From NCBI GenBank assembly GCA_900074725.1, contig LT598461.1:1532674-1596673 (forward strand): 64,000 bases of DNA, read 5' to 3'. The notes under the pieces were generated by a model. The model made no database searches and had not been told where the DNA came from. It saw nothing but the letters and a program-made list of their open reading frames with translations. Positions within the stretch are counted from its first letter, which is position 1, and each line of letters starts with the position of its first letter. Shown piece by piece: positions 49,059 through 59,272 of this stretch. Both the position numbers and the translations under genes were made by a program. This DNA is from Lachancea dasiensis. Taxonomy: Eukaryota > Ascomycota > Saccharomycetes > Saccharomycetales > Saccharomycetaceae.

Positions 49059-52000
49059 CTACCATGGCATCTGGTAATGGCGTGGTTCTTCAAATACATG
49101 GTAGTGGTGGCCTCTTTTACCATCTCCGTGATATTGGTCCGGGAATTTCAAAGATTCTTCGACTTCGATGTCTTCGTCCAATAATTCAAAGTCATAAATA
49201 GTATCGCCGTAGGCTTCCAATTCTTCCTGACTCAAAACCTTGAATTTACCAAGTTGTAGTTCAGTGTCAGTCACCGTGCCACGACTGACTCTAGCGTACC
49301 CTGTCCTAGCCAGTTTTTTGTAGAGGATGTATTGGCACCATCTGTCGCTATCACTGGGGTCAATATCGTACATGCCAGAGATTTCGCTCACATAATTGTT
49401 ATAGTTGCCCTCACCGGGTTCAGTAACAAGGTAACTTAACAAGATGGACGGGCGATCTGTGCTGCCCATGATCCTTGCTAGTTCTTCACTTTGTAGTCTC
49501 CTATCCTCTTCGTCTTCCTCCTGACCTCCATGGAAAACAAACACATCAACCAAGATGTCATCGTAGGTTTTTAGAGTGGCGTGGATAGCGGGGGCCAACT
49601 CTCCAACAGGAGAGGGCATTAAATAATGAGTCGAATTCACGATTGGAAATTTAGAAAGTAGAACACACCCCCAGGTGTGTTTGTTGGGGCCAGGACCAAA
49701 ATCAGCGTACATTTGCAAATCGTGAGCCATTTTACTGGTTAAGTCTCGGTTGCCCATAGTGATCCTCTGCGTATCGGTCTCAAGTAACCCAACAACATCG
49801 ACTTCCATATCTTTAAGAAGTTGAATCATTTGGGCTTCAGATGACCACATATCATTATCAAGGCCAAAATGGACAGTCCAGATACCAGCCGTGATCATGT
49901 TGTCCTCAATATTATAAGGGGTGGGAACTCCAGTAGGTGCTAATCGGTACGTTATAGCCCCAATAGAGATCAAAAACAATGTTATGATGAAGTAAACGTT
50001 TTTCCAGAATCTTGTGGAAATCCTTTGGGCTTTAACGTGGGCTCTCATACCTACCGTAGCACCAAGGGCTATCAAGGTAGTTGAAAAAGCAAGTACATGT
50101 CCGATCCTTTCTCTAAGAAGCCAACCATACGGTACAAATGCGTAGGCAACGGTCCAAACATGTGCAAGGATCAGCACCAGATACACTAGAAAGGCGGAAG
50201 TGAATACCCAGGGGCTTCTCAAAATATTCATTTTCGTGAAATAAGTGGGAATCATCCATATAGTGGCAACAACATATGCGAGGCCACCAAAGGTGTAGTT
50301 GAGCCATCCAGTAATTGAGGGAGCTGCCAGGATTCCTGTTGACGTTACAAGTAGCACAGAGGGAATGCTAGGGTTTCCTGAAAACTTTTGAGCGGTGAGA
50401 GCTGCAATTAGCATACAGCAGCAAGTTACTGAGCTGTAGGGCCAGGTCAAAGGGCCTTGTGAGCCGCCGGTGTTCCAACCCTCCCATGACCAGTATATGA
50501 TCGTCGAGGCATCAGTGAGTAACTGGTGGATGGAAAAGATCAAAGCACCAAAACCTGTAGACACTAGACATTTGGTCATGAATCTGGTACCTTGTGGAGT
50601 AGACGGCTGCACCCCTTGATAGTGAATAGCGTTAACATGTGGGGTAAACACAGCAACGAGTGTCATGACAGCAAGTCCAGACTTATTCCACCCACCATTT
50701 TTTTCATTAAGAATGGGCCATAAAGGGTTGTTGGAGAAGAAAGCCATTTTCAGTATCACCGAGCCAATAAGCCCCAGAATCCATGTAATTGTGTACATTT
50801 GCGTAGCTCTTTGGGTCGCAATGCTTCTCAGGGTATTGCAAAATGTTAGAGAAGCTATACCTGCCGCCAATGATGCAGTCAAAAGCCTTGACTCCGGTTC
50901 GTCAACAACATATGCGCCGATTCCAATAACAGCAGCAAAAAGTGGCCCATAAACATCTGTGACCATCGGAACAGCTGGAAGATAGAGAAAAATTGGCGCA
51001 AGAACAGACAAGATAGAGGCCTCGTATCCTGATATACCCATGTACCAGAGCGGGAAATACCACACCATACAGAGTAGAGAGGTGAGCAAGGTCCAAAATA
51101 GCAATGAGTTCAGGATGTTAATCAAAATGTAAGCCATGGAATCTTGTGCAGGAACATTTAGAGAAGAGCCAGTGCCCGTCACGTACGCCATGTCCTCATC
51201 TTCTTGTAGCATAATTCTTAGCTCTGTATCATCGGCAGAGAGAAGGACCGCATGCTCGTCTTCTAGTAATTCCGAGAAGTCATCATCGCCATTCGATTCA
51301 TCTCCGGATGAATAATCGCAATCTGGGTCGGAGTCTCCTGTCGTATCAAGAGCCGCGGAAGGGCCCGAATCCTCCTCGATGACCTTTTGAATTTCGTGTG
51401 CCGCGGCCGGCTGCAAAGATTCTTTATTTTCGAACATGAAGAACCAGTTTCCTACGCTCGAGGTTAGTTCTAAATTCAAGCTGAGCTTTTTGAAATCCTT
51501 GTAAGCCAAGGAATCGAAACCAATGTCCAAGATAATAAGAGCCCATTCGAAGTAAGCATATATTGAGTAAGCACCCGCCCGATGATACACGTTGTGCTGA
51601 ATGAACCAGTAGATCAAGGGGAACATAGTAGCAAAAAAAGTCGACATCAAGACTTTCTTGGATTTCTTGAACTCTGAGTTTCTAATAACCAGCAGATCCC
51701 ACGGTAGAGTTAAGACGATGTAAGATATCATGAACACGTCATGGACATCATGATCATCTGTAGAGGTAATATATACCCACCCACCACAAGTTACCGTCCT
51801 TAGAACGCCCACAATGAAGCAGGGTGTAGATTTGTTGATCATGTAATGCCCCAACAGCAACAGAAACCGTGGAAATGAAGTGAGAGCTATCAAAATTTGA
51901 AAGATAGACCGCTCTGGATACCGATCACCGATAGTTGCTGAAACGCTTGGGAACCACTCTTCAGGATACGTATAATGTGCATTGGTAATAATTTTGATGT

Positions 52001-52097
52001 AATGCAGCTTGCAACCGACTATGAGTGCTGCCAAGAAAGCCGCTGAAGCGCAGACTGTATGTACCACCGGTACGATGCTAGCATTGACTGTAACCAT
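49059..52097 (-). CDS. CWH43: GPI-anchor ceramide remodelling protein Cwh43
   Basis: A 1012-residue multi-spanning protein (S. cerevisiae Cwh43 is 953). Cwh43 replaces the diacylglycerol of GPI anchors with ceramide in the ER. The N-terminal part (to about residue 235) is a PGAP2/Frag1-like set of membrane segments. An acidic cytosolic loop follows (about 255-320), then ten or so further membrane segments (PGAP2IP-like), and a C-terminal 270-residue domain of the endonuclease/exonuclease/phosphatase fold (TAGIWTVHFGLDNDMW, VVGLLETDTQRI, SILLSYLVTEPG, YVSEISGMYDIDPSDSDRWCQY). ATG 52097 is chosen; the frame begins 11 codons earlier with TTG. It is convergent with YCR016W in S. cerevisiae; here three genes intervene. 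Confidence 0.95.
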   Translation of the reverse strand: MVTVNASIVPVVHTVCASAAFLAALIVGCKLHYIKIITNAHYTYPEEWFPSVSATIGDRYPERSIFQILIALTSFPRFLLLLGHYMINKSTPCFIVGVLRTVTCGGWVYITSTDDHDVHDVFMISYIVLTLPWDLLVIRNSEFKKSKKVLMSTFFATMFPLIYWFIQHNVYHRAGAYSIYAYFEWALIILDIGFDSLAYKDFKKLSLNLELTSSVGNWFFMFENKESLQPAAAHEIQKVIEEDSGPSAALDTTGDSDPDCDYSSGDESNGDDDFSELLEDEHAVLLSADDTELRIMLQEDEDMAYVTGTGSSLNVPAQDSMAYILINILNSLLFWTLLTSLLCMVWYFPLWYMGISGYEASILSVLAPIFLYLPAVPMVTDVYGPLFAAVIGIGAYVVDEPESRLLTASLAAGIASLTFCNTLRSIATQRATQMYTITWILGLIGSVILKMAFFSNNPLWPILNEKNGGWNKSGLAVMTLVAVFTPHVNAIHYQGVQPSTPQGTRFMTKCLVSTGFGALIFSIHQLLTDASTIIYWSWEGWNTGGSQGPLTWPYSSVTCCCMLIAALTAQKFSGNPSIPSVLLVTSTGILAAPSITGWLNYTFGGLAYVVATIWMIPTYFTKMNILRSPWVFTSAFLVYLVLILAHVWTVAYAFVPYGWLLRERIGHVLAFSTTLIALGATVGMRAHVKAQRISTRFWKNVYFIITLFLISIGAITYRLAPTGVPTPYNIEDNMITAGIWTVHFGLDNDMWSSEAQMIQLLKDMEVDVVGLLETDTQRITMGNRDLTSKMAHDLQMYADFGPGPNKHTWGCVLLSKFPIVNSTHYLMPSPVGELAPAIHATLKTYDDILVDVFVFHGGQEEDEEDRRLQSEELARIMGSTDRPSILLSYLVTEPGEGNYNNYVSEISGMYDIDPSDSDRWCQYILYKKLARTGYARVSRGTVTDTELQLGKFKVLSQEELEAYGDTIYDFELLDEDIEVEESLKFPDQYHGDGKRGHHYHVFEEPRHYQMPW

Positions 52098-52446
52098 GCT
52101 TACAACGAGCCGAGAGGTACCGCTATTCAAGGGCAGTTCACAAAGCCTTGCTTTTCAGTCACAATCGCATTTCATTGCGTTCCTTGAAATTTCAAAAACT
52201 ACTTGGAAATTTCATATCATCCGAACAATAACAACAGTGACATAAAAAATATCGAGGCGATCATATCGATAATAGCACCAAGAAACTGCCCATTTAAAAA
52301 TACTAACAGTACTTATCTCTTTAATTAGGTGACTAACTCGAAGCTGGTGGGAAAGTTTTGACGCTCCTACCATGCTTGACCAATTTTTGAAGATTTCTTG
52401 GCGATTTTTTTTCGAGCCTGCGAAAGCCGTTGGCTCTTGAGTTGTC
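52098..52446. other. CWH43-GLC3 intergenic region
   Basis: About 350 bases upstream of CWH43 and downstream of GLC3, both leftward. No gene is seen. Confidence 0.5.
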
Positions 52447-54561
52447 TCATGCCAACGCCAAGACAATCACGGTCCTAGTAGGGATGTAGACTTGTATGTA
52501 GTTGCTTCTGTCGTTCCAACGCAAGTCCGTAGTGAAAAATTCCGAGGCGGCTTCGTCAATGCGGTTGTGTCCACCAAAATCCGCACGGTCGCTGTTCAGC
52601 ACAATCTTGTATCGTCCAGCTTGCTCCACACCGACTCGGTAGTCAGCGAAGCTCTGGGTGGGATGGAAGTTGAAAATAAAGACCAGTCCGTTACGTTCGA
52701 ATGCAATGACTTTGTCGGTCTGATTTTTCAGTGAGACGTATGCCTGCGGAGTATTGAGCCACTTAAAGTGGCGCTCACACTCCTGCATCGCCTTGTCAAA
52801 ATTGTTCAGATGCTGGTAGCGCAGCAATTGGTCCTCGACCAAGTTGAACTGGCGGCGTGCATAGTGGTAACTGTCATTGTTGGTGACGTTCGGGAAGTCC
52901 AGCCATTCCGGATGGCCAAATTCGTTTCCTTCAAAGTTCAAGTAGGCTTCACCACCGAGAGCGTGTGTGATCAAACGAATCAATTTGTGAAGAGCTATCC
53001 CACGGTCCACCACGGGGGTGAGAGGTTGCAAAAGTGACATTTCGGTGTACATGGCTGCATCCATCAGCCAGAAGGCCAATGTCTTGTCACCCACCAGCGC
53101 TTGGTCGTGAGACTCCGCGTATGCCACTACCTTTTCACCGTGTCTGCGGTTGGTCAAGTTGTGGACAATATTGCCCATGTCCCAGTCGTCATCGCTTTTC
53201 TCTTTCAGTAGCTTGATCCACATGTCCGGTAGAGCCATCGCTAATCTGTAATCGAATCCCGCGCCGCCATTATGGCGTGGCAAACAAAGCGTGGGGTACC
53301 CGGAGACGTCTTCGGCAATGGTGATGCCGTTTTCAGGGAGTAGCTCGTGGACCAAGTCGTTCGCCAGCATGAGGTAAGCGAGCGCTTCATGGTCAACGTC
53401 AGACCGTTCCTTCGACAAGTATTCGTTGTAATCACCGCTGAAGGCACCTCCTGCACCAACGCCGTGATGGTTGTACAGCATGGAGGTGACCCCGTCAAAT
53501 CTGAACCCGTCAAATTTGTAAACGTCGATGTAGAAGGCCAGGTTACTGAGGAGGAACCTGAGCACCTCGAAAGACCCATAGTTGAAGAGACGGGAGTCCC
53601 ACAATGGGTGCTCGCCGCGGCCCGATGCTAGTGAATGGAAGTACTGGTGGTCGCTGCCGTCGAACTTGTTCAAACCGTCGTCCACGTTTTTCGAGGCATG
53701 ACTGTGCACCACGTCCAGCAGGACGAGTAAACCCATGCTGTGGGCGGTGTCAATCAGTTCCTTGAGCTCTTCAGGGGTACCGTATCTCGAACTGATGGCA
53801 AAAAAGTTGGTGACCTGGTACCCAAACGACGCATAGTAAGCGTGTTCCATGATGGCCATCAGCTGAATGGCGTCGTAGCCCAGATCGCGGATTCTGGGGA
53901 GCACCTTTTGGGTGAACTCTTTGTAAGAAGCTACTTTCGGTTCTGGGGACGAGATTCCTACGTGCGCCTCGTAGATCCTGAGCGAGTCGTTCTTGCGCTC
54001 GAAGGAGGGCCTCTTGTGCTTGAATTGGTATCGCACGGGAGGGTTCCAGAAGCGGGCCTCGTAGCTGGGCCCAAACTGCCGAGCCGTCTCCTTGTCCGGC
54101 TGCGTGGCCCGCGCGATCCACGCGGGGAGACGGTAGACGTGCGAGCCGTCCGGCAACACCAGCAGAACCTTCAATTTCGAGTCGTGCGGGATCGCAAACT
54201 CGCCCGACGCCAGCGGAGGAATCGTGATGGAGAACACGCCGTACTGGTCCTTGTGTTTCAGCTCGTGCGACTCCGTCGACCAGTTGTTGAACTCCCCCAC
54301 CAGAAACGCCCTGGCAGCGTTCGGAGCCCACTCGCGGTACCGGATCTCTTTGGTCTCGCCATCTGCGTGCAACCCGTACGAGTTGTACGACGCCCGGGCA
54401 AACGACGCCAACGATTGCTCCGACTGGTCCGCCGTGCTGTGTCTGATGTCGTACGCCCACTTATCCGCCAAGTACCTTCTTTCCGACAAAACCTCCGCAA
54501 ATGGCTCTAGCCATGGATCTGTATCCACAGCTCCCTTGACGTTCTCTGGTATAACTCCCAT
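52447..54561 (-). CDS. GLC3: Glycogen branching enzyme
   Basis: A 704-residue protein of S. cerevisiae Glc3 length. It makes alpha-1,6 branches in glycogen, in the cytosol. The N-terminal carbohydrate-binding module (about residues 60-160, [19 protein letters not shown]) is followed by a GH13 barrel. Active-site blocks are DVVHSHAS (about 280), [16 protein letters not shown] (catalytic Asp, about 352), [11 protein letters not shown] (catalytic Glu, about 410) and [12 protein letters not shown] (transition-state His/Asp, about 475). The C-terminal beta domain ends at residue 704. The 5' half is markedly rich in G- and C-ending codons compared with neighbours. UBC8 lies upstream on the same strand, as in chromosome V of S. 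cerevisiae. Confidence 0.98.
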   Translation of the reverse strand: MGVIPENVKGAVDTDPWLEPFAEVLSERRYLADKWAYDIRHSTADQSEQSLASFARASYNSYGLHADGETKEIRYREWAPNAARAFLVGEFNNWSTESHELKHKDQYGVFSITIPPLASGEFAIPHDSKLKVLLVLPDGSHVYRLPAWIARATQPDKETARQFGPSYEARFWNPPVRYQFKHKRPSFERKNDSLRIYEAHVGISSPEPKVASYKEFTQKVLPRIRDLGYDAIQLMAIMEHAYYASFGYQVTNFFAISSRYGTPEELKELIDTAHSMGLLVLLDVVHSHASKNVDDGLNKFDGSDHQYFHSLASGRGEHPLWDSRLFNYGSFEVLRFLLSNLAFYIDVYKFDGFRFDGVTSMLYNHHGVGAGGAFSGDYNEYLSKERSDVDHEALAYLMLANDLVHELLPENGITIAEDVSGYPTLCLPRHNGGAGFDYRLAMALPDMWIKLLKEKSDDDWDMGNIVHNLTNRRHGEKVVAYAESHDQALVGDKTLAFWLMDAAMYTEMSLLQPLTPVVDRGIALHKLIRLITHALGGEAYLNFEGNEFGHPEWLDFPNVTNNDSYHYARRQFNLVEDQLLRYQHLNNFDKAMQECERHFKWLNTPQAYVSLKNQTDKVIAFERNGLVFIFNFHPTQSFADYRVGVEQAGRYKIVLNSDRADFGGHNRIDEAASEFFTTDLRWNDRSNYIQVYIPTRTVIVLALA

Positions 54562-55218
54562 ATCTTCAAACTGCCCAGCTCTTTAACGATAATTCACCAG
54601 GTCCTTAGCAACTTGTCCGACTTCCTCCGAACTGTGTCTAGCTTTAGTTCCCACTGGTAGTGCAAGTATCTGTTCAGTATCTGTTCAGTACGCTGTTTTG
54701 TTCCACACGTACTCCTCCTTGCCAATGCAATATATACAAAAGTTCCAGGTATCCCAACTAAAAGTGAACAGCTATTGAACTTAACCTGACCTATAGCAAG
54801 CTGTAAACGTTAAAGGTCTTACTCCCACGTCCAGCTCGCTTTTATATGTTTTGTTTGTGACCACATATGATATCTAACTTTCGTCCAGCGCGGCTGGCTT
54901 GCTCGCCCCTTGTTTACTTTGGCGTGAAGCAAGACTGCCATTGTTGGAGTGGAAAACAAGAGTCACAGCGAAGGCGGAAGACCAAGGGTTTTGAGAGTGG
55001 AAACGGTGTAGTTTGAAGTGTTTAGCTAGGTGTGGATATTACGTAGAGTTACTTAGTTGGTGCGGAGCGTCGCTCATGCTGGGCTGCGAGCGAGACAGGA
55101 AGAGCAGCGAGAAATGCGATTTTAGAGAGCCCAAGAAGGGCTGGGGCCGGTGGCGGGTGCGGACAGCTGGGTGGGCGTGCGGTGGAGCGCCGGGGGAGTC
55201 TCTGGCGTGGGGGAGATG
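54562..55218. other. GLC3 promoter / UBC8 downstream region
   Basis: About 650 bases. A stress-response element (CCCCT at 54906-54910) and a TATA-like run at 54731-54737 fit GLC3, which is STRE-controlled in S. cerevisiae. No gene is seen. Confidence 0.5.
54906..54910 (+). promoter_or_regulatory. STRE (Msn2/4-type site) upstream of GLC3
   Basis: CCCCT, about 345 bases upstream of the GLC3 start. Msn2/4 control of GLC3 through such elements is known in S. cerevisiae. The motif is short, so chance occurrence is possible. Confidence 0.4.
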
Positions 55219-56019
55219 CTAGTCGTCGTCGTCGTAGTCGCCGTCGTCGTCGATGATTTCATCGTCGCTGACCTGGATGTTGGTCAGCTCGTCGCTCAGG
55301 TTGCCGTCGTCGTCGTCGTCGTCGTCGTGGTAGTCTTCGGGATCGGAGAGCTCGGCGTCGCTGGGGCGCGGGCGGCCTGCGGCATGGCCAGCGTCTTCGT
55401 CGTCGAGCATTTCGTCGTCGCTCTCGTCGTCGTCCAGCCCGGCGTCGTCGCTCTCGTCGCCTCCGCCAAACGTGCTGCGGTACCGCTCCTCCGTGGCGTA
55501 CTTGTCGATGAACTCGCGGATTTTTTCGTGGTACAGTTCCTTGTTTTTGAGCTGCAGCGTGGCGGCCTCGTTGTTGAGCGGGTCGGCGCCGTTTGGCTCC
55601 TTCAACAGCCCCGGGATCATCCACTCGAGGATGTTCAGCAGGTCGTACAGCGGACTCCACGTCGAGTTGATCACGTCCAGGCATATCGACCCGGACGCAG
55701 CGTCGATGTTGGGGTGGTAGATCTTGTTGACAAACCCTATGCTGGGCGACTTGTAGGGGTAGTTGTCCGGCAACTCTACGTGCAACCGCCACACGCCGCC
55801 CTCGTACGGCGTCTCGTCCGGACCGTGGAACTTGACGTGGAACTCCTGCATGTTGTCGTTGACGAGCTCGACGTCGTGGTCGCTCATCAGCAGCTTCATC
55901 ACGTCCGTTTCGATTCTTCTCTTGGAGTTGCTGGACGGGCAGCGTTAGCAATGAGCTCTGCGGTCGCGGTGCCGGTGAAGCACCCGCAAAACAGCTGGAA
56001 CAAAAGGCACATACCTCAT
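55219..56019 (-). CDS. UBC8: Ubiquitin-conjugating enzyme E2 Ubc8, two exons
   Basis: Exon 1 is 56015-56019 (ATGAG) and exon 2 is 55219-55930, giving 238 residues (S. cerevisiae Ubc8 is 218). Ubc8 works with the GID ligase to ubiquitinate gluconeogenic enzymes such as fructose-1,6-bisphosphatase when glucose returns. Splicing gives [20 protein letters not shown], matching [20 protein letters not shown]. The UBC fold carries HPN ([10 protein letters not shown]) and the active-site cysteine in [13 protein letters not shown] (about residue 85). The C-terminal 85 residues are an extended acidic tail of Asp/Glu and Ser (for example DDDDDDDG), longer than in S. cerevisiae, encoded by GAC/GAT repeats. 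The coding sequence is GC-rich. Confidence 0.95.
55931..56014 (-). other. Spliceosomal intron of UBC8
   Basis: An 84-bp intron on the minus strand with donor GTATGT (56009-56014), branch point TGCTAAC about 17 bases before the acceptor, and acceptor CAG ending at 55931. The join gives the conserved N-terminus. S. cerevisiae UBC8 also has an intron at the start of the gene. Confidence 0.93.
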
Positions 56020-56323
56020 CGGCCCGGCGGAAATCGTGTATGTTGTAGACCAGTCGCTTCTAGTGCCGAGTAGCGTATCGGAACTCTGTAGCTCAGAGTT
56101 GTCTCTGACGGGCTGGATGGTAAGTGGCTGTCTGCCGATTTGGATTGTAGAGCCCGTAATATCCCCCCTGCGAAAACTCGCCGCCTGTACTTTCGTACGT
56201 GGCGTTGACCTTCCCGTGGCGCTAATGAGCCGGCCTGTCCTGCTGGGGATCATGCAAAGGCGGACCCGGCACAGCACACTAGCCGCTGCGCTACTTGGAA
56301 TGAAAGGGACTGCCTCTGCGGTC
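56020..56323. other. UBC8-HTL1 intergenic region
   Basis: About 300 bases holding the UBC8 promoter and HTL1 3' end. No gene is seen. Confidence 0.5.
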
Positions 56324-56539
56324 TTAGGCGTCGTGGGCCTTGGCCCTCTGCACGTCCTTTTTCAACTCTTCCAGTTTGGTCTTTAGAGACTCCAACTGGG
56401 CCTCCCGATCTCTTCCTATCAGCAGAGACCGGCGCTCCGAGTCATCGGTCAGTCCAAAAAGCTCGCACATGTTCTCCCGCGCAGAAAGCAGCTCATGCGC
56501 GGTCAGCGTCTTGAGGGTAATCGTGGTATTCTGGGTCAT
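56324..56539 (-). CDS. HTL1: RSC chromatin-remodelling subunit Htl1
   Basis: A 71-residue protein (S. cerevisiae Htl1 is 78), a small subunit of the RSC chromatin remodeller. From memory, S. cerevisiae Htl1 has LKNLTAFQLLSQRENICELL; this protein has LKTLTAHELLSARENMCELF at the same place (about residues 8-27), followed by a lysine- and glutamate-rich helix (LESLKTKLEELKKDVQRAK). Context agrees: in S. cerevisiae HTL1 (YCR020W-B) stands beside MAK31 and points the opposite way, as here. The frame extends 17 codons upstream, but ATG 56539 gives the expected length. Confidence 0.85.
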   Translation of the reverse strand: MTQNTTITLKTLTAHELLSARENMCELFGLTDDSERRSLLIGRDREAQLESLKTKLEELKKDVQRAKAHDA

Positions 56540-57760
56540 GGCGGAAAATCGGAGCTCGGCCTGTGAAATGCAGGGCGCAAACAGAGACACGGTGACAAGG
56601 AAAAAGGTTCAACCAGTAATCAGTAGCTGTTGCTGTGAGTTGCCACCTATTTGATGGGAGGCCTTCGAGTTCAGGTGTTTATTGACTATTTTCTCAGTCA
56701 ATATTGGGCAAATCACACAATCACCGTATACGAGCCAGATGAAAGATAGACAGACTCACATCCATGGGAATCGCTTCCGTTGGAACGCTGAATCCAGTAC
56801 GTGGCCGTCATGGCCAGGAGGATGTGATCGCTGCGAGCTTGGCCATACCAAATTGAGGCGAGTCGGCCTCGGTCGTAGATTATCTGCTGAACTCAACGTT
56901 CTACTTAGCAGCGGGCGTTGCAATTAGACTGATAGTAGGTACCGGTAGGTACCCGTAGGTACCTGAGACCCGAATGATCTTTGCGGGAACCATTGGTAGG
57001 AAACAACACTATAGCCTGTAATTTGAAAATGTTCCAGCTGGGTGCCAAAATCTCACGCGACCCTCCACGGTAACCTATCTGGCGTCGTAAGAGTATCAGA
57101 AGGCACACTAGACCGTATTTGGAGCACCATGCGGCTCCTCAAACTGCTCTTTTTGGACCTTTCATGTTCATCTGTCATTTATACGAGTGTATAATCACTT
57201 TGTACAATAATGTCACTATATGGGTAGAATTGTGCAGTGTCGGACTACAGGAGGGCCATGGACGTGACTTCAGGTCTAATAGGTACGACGGGAAGGAGTG
57301 TGCGGACTGGCGTGTCGCGCGGCAATGAAATATCAAGCGGCGTGTGCTAGTTCCTCCGCCAGGCACATTATCAAATGTTCACGAATATTCCCCGGCTCTG
57401 CGGGCTTCATCCGGCACAAGAACCAAATCCACGTACATGGCAGCATTGGGGATCCTCAGTCCAAGGGGACCAAGCCTGTGATGTCAAATAACAGACGCCA
57501 AGCCAGGACGCCATATTTTTGTCATATACCTTACATAAGTTTTGATACATTCCGATACATGTTAGAGAATGCTCAGGCTTGATAGATCTACAAACGGCCA
57601 TTGCCGAGGACGGTCACCAAGCTTCGTTCTATCATGCCCTTCGTTTCTCATTGGTGGAATGACCGGGCCTCACTACCGACGTCAATACTCATGCCATTTT
57701 ACTACTGGTCCATGAGCATCAGCACTGAGCGGCCCTTCCCATAGCGGTGCCACACACGCC
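56540..57760. other. HTL1-MAK31 divergent intergenic region
   Basis: About 1.2 kb between divergent small genes. It contains three tandem copies of a 10-bp unit GTAGGTACC(N) at 56935-56964. Short frames are not convincing. The function of such a long spacer between short genes is unclear. Confidence 0.5.
56935..56964. repeat. 10-bp tandem repeat, three copies
   Basis: GTAGGTACCG, GTAGGTACCC and GTAGGTACCT in direct succession. Confidence 0.85.
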
Positions 57761-58027
57761 ATGAGTGGATTAGAGTTTCCGGACTACATAGGATCGAAAA
57801 TCTATGTCACAGTAACCAGGGCACGCATGCTGGTTGGCACTCTGGTGGCGACTGATTCCGAGCTTAATCTCTTGTTGGATAACGTCGAAGAGATCACGGC
57901 CGATTCCAATCGGAAACTTGGCCTTATAAGCGTTCCCCAAGATACAATCAAGTCTATAAAGATAGAGGCTGCGCAGATCACGGCCTTGGAAAATTCAAAG
58001 CAAGCGTTTTCTCGCGATATTGTATGA
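57761..58027 (+). CDS. MAK31: Sm-like N-acetyltransferase subunit Mak31
   Basis: An 88-residue protein, the S. cerevisiae Mak31 length. Mak31 (NatC auxiliary subunit, Naa38) is an Sm-fold protein of the NatC N-terminal acetyltransferase with Mak3 and Mak10; NatC acetylates the L-A virus coat protein and many cell proteins. The Sm1 motif is visible as IGSKIYVTVTRARMLVGTLVATDSELNLLLDNVEE (core pieces MLVGTLVATDSELNLLLD), and Sm2 as LGLISVPQDTIKSI. The gene precedes PET18 on the same strand, as YCR020C-A and YCR020C do in S. cerevisiae. Confidence 0.92.
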   Translation: MSGLEFPDYIGSKIYVTVTRARMLVGTLVATDSELNLLLDNVEEITADSNRKLGLISVPQDTIKSIKIEAAQITALENSKQAFSRDIV

Positions 58028-58626
58028 TGACCATGGGACTTGAAAAATGAACAGTGTTCTTCAAGTGCGAGAGGTCCAGCGACTTTCCGTCAGTTTACGG
58101 AATGTGCACGATCTTGTCCAGCGAGAGGTACCAATCTACCCACCTGACTGCGCACACGTTCAGTGACGGCACAGCGCTCATGGATCCCGAGCTATGGCAA
58201 CAAAAGTATTACAATCGATCACCCCCCGAGAGGAACCACTTAGGCCACTTGTTCAACATGTATGCTATGCTATATAGTAGGCCTCATTTCCGTTGCGTAT
58301 ACTGCTATTGTATATGCCATGGGCCGATATGCGGTCTCGAGAAATCTACCGACACAGAGAACGGTCGAGACAGCGATACTATGTCATTAAGTAGTGAGGA
58401 TTTCGATCCTGCCCACAACGCCTTCATTCTGCCGAGACAGTCTTCCTACATAACCATGTTTTCACATTGTTAAACGAAAGCGCATTTTACATGACAGCTT
58501 GTCATCGGATATCCATTGCACGAGGAAACTCTAAGAATTTGTATTTGTATATAACCAAAAAGCGTGTCTCAAGGGTTCTATTCGTCCTAACATGGCTATC
58601 TGCATACCAAACTATAGAATTGCACC
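58028..58626. other. MAK31-PET18 intergenic region
   Basis: About 600 bases. A plus-strand open frame from a GTG at 58054 to 58473 (first ATG 58102, about 123 codons) gives a cysteine-rich unfamiliar product and is not accepted as a gene. Confidence 0.5.
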
Positions 58627-59268
58627 ATGTCTGTATCCCAGCAACTTATCGACACCCACAGAGCCCTCTTTGAAAAGGCAACTCACCATAAACTCACCCA
58701 AGAACTATGCGCGGGCACTTTACCGGATAGAAAGCTTTACATTTACTTGGCCCAAGACTTACAGTTCTTTCAAAGTGGGATGAGGCTTTTGACCAAGACC
58801 ACCTCTCTGGCGCCGGACAACGACAGTTTGTTAACATTGGCAAGAAAAATTGGCTTCTTTGCAAACGACGAAAACGACTACTTCTACGAATGTTTGGAAA
58901 AGACGTCTGGAAGCTTGGATAAATCAGACCAAGTTCGCTTCAAAACTACACAGCTTCCTCAGGTTGATAAGTATATCGCTTATCTCGAAAAATGTGCCAA
59001 AGATGAGGACTCATATGCCAAACTCATCACTTTCGTTTACTGCATGGAATTGGTGTATCTTGAGTGGCCCAGGTATTTCCCTATTGCTTCAAATCTCCAC
59101 TGGAAATACCAAAAGTGGATCGATCTGCACGCCGGTGAACATTTCGAAACATGGTGTGACTTTCTGAGAGCTGAGGTTGATAAATGCAGCTTCAAAGAGG
59201 TGTCTGAAACGTTCGAAAACGTTTTGAAGCTCGAATACGAGTTTTTTGAGGCCTGCTACCAGCATTGA
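58627..59268 (+). CDS. PET18: TENA/THI-4 family protein Pet18
   Basis: A 213-residue protein (S. cerevisiae Pet18 is 215) of the all-helical TenA family, which includes thiaminase II and thiamine-salvage enzymes. It aligns with TenA features: the N-terminal HxxL type region (FEKATHHKLTQELCAGTLP), YLAQDLQFFQSGMRLL, and the C-terminal EVSETFENVLKLEYEFFEACY with the conserved glutamate. A catalytic cysteine of the TenA-C type is not obvious, so it may be the TenA-E subtype or non-enzymatic. S. cerevisiae Pet18 has no proven activity; its deletion was historically linked to mitochondrial DNA and killer-virus loss because neighbouring MAK genes were also removed. It converges on MAK32 with four bases between the stops. 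Confidence 0.92.
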   Translation: MSVSQQLIDTHRALFEKATHHKLTQELCAGTLPDRKLYIYLAQDLQFFQSGMRLLTKTTSLAPDNDSLLTLARKIGFFANDENDYFYECLEKTSGSLDKSDQVRFKTTQLPQVDKYIAYLEKCAKDEDSYAKLITFVYCMELVYLEWPRYFPIASNLHWKYQKWIDLHAGEHFETWCDFLRAEVDKCSFKEVSETFENVLKLEYEFFEACYQH

Positions 59269-59272
59269 TTTC

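Noticed and set aside
53740-54510. 256-codon plus-strand frame
   Set aside because: Antisense to GLC3 in its GC-rich 5' part; the composition lengthens antisense frames, and the product is low-complexity (Arg/Val-rich).
55150-56073. 307-codon plus-strand frame, valine-rich
   Set aside because: Antisense to UBC8; the long Val runs are the reverse of the GAC/GAT repeats encoding the acidic tail.
58054-58473. 139-codon frame between MAK31 and PET18
   Set aside because: Starts with GTG, product unfamiliar and cysteine-rich, no gene at this position in S. cerevisiae. Not excluded if relatives conserve it.
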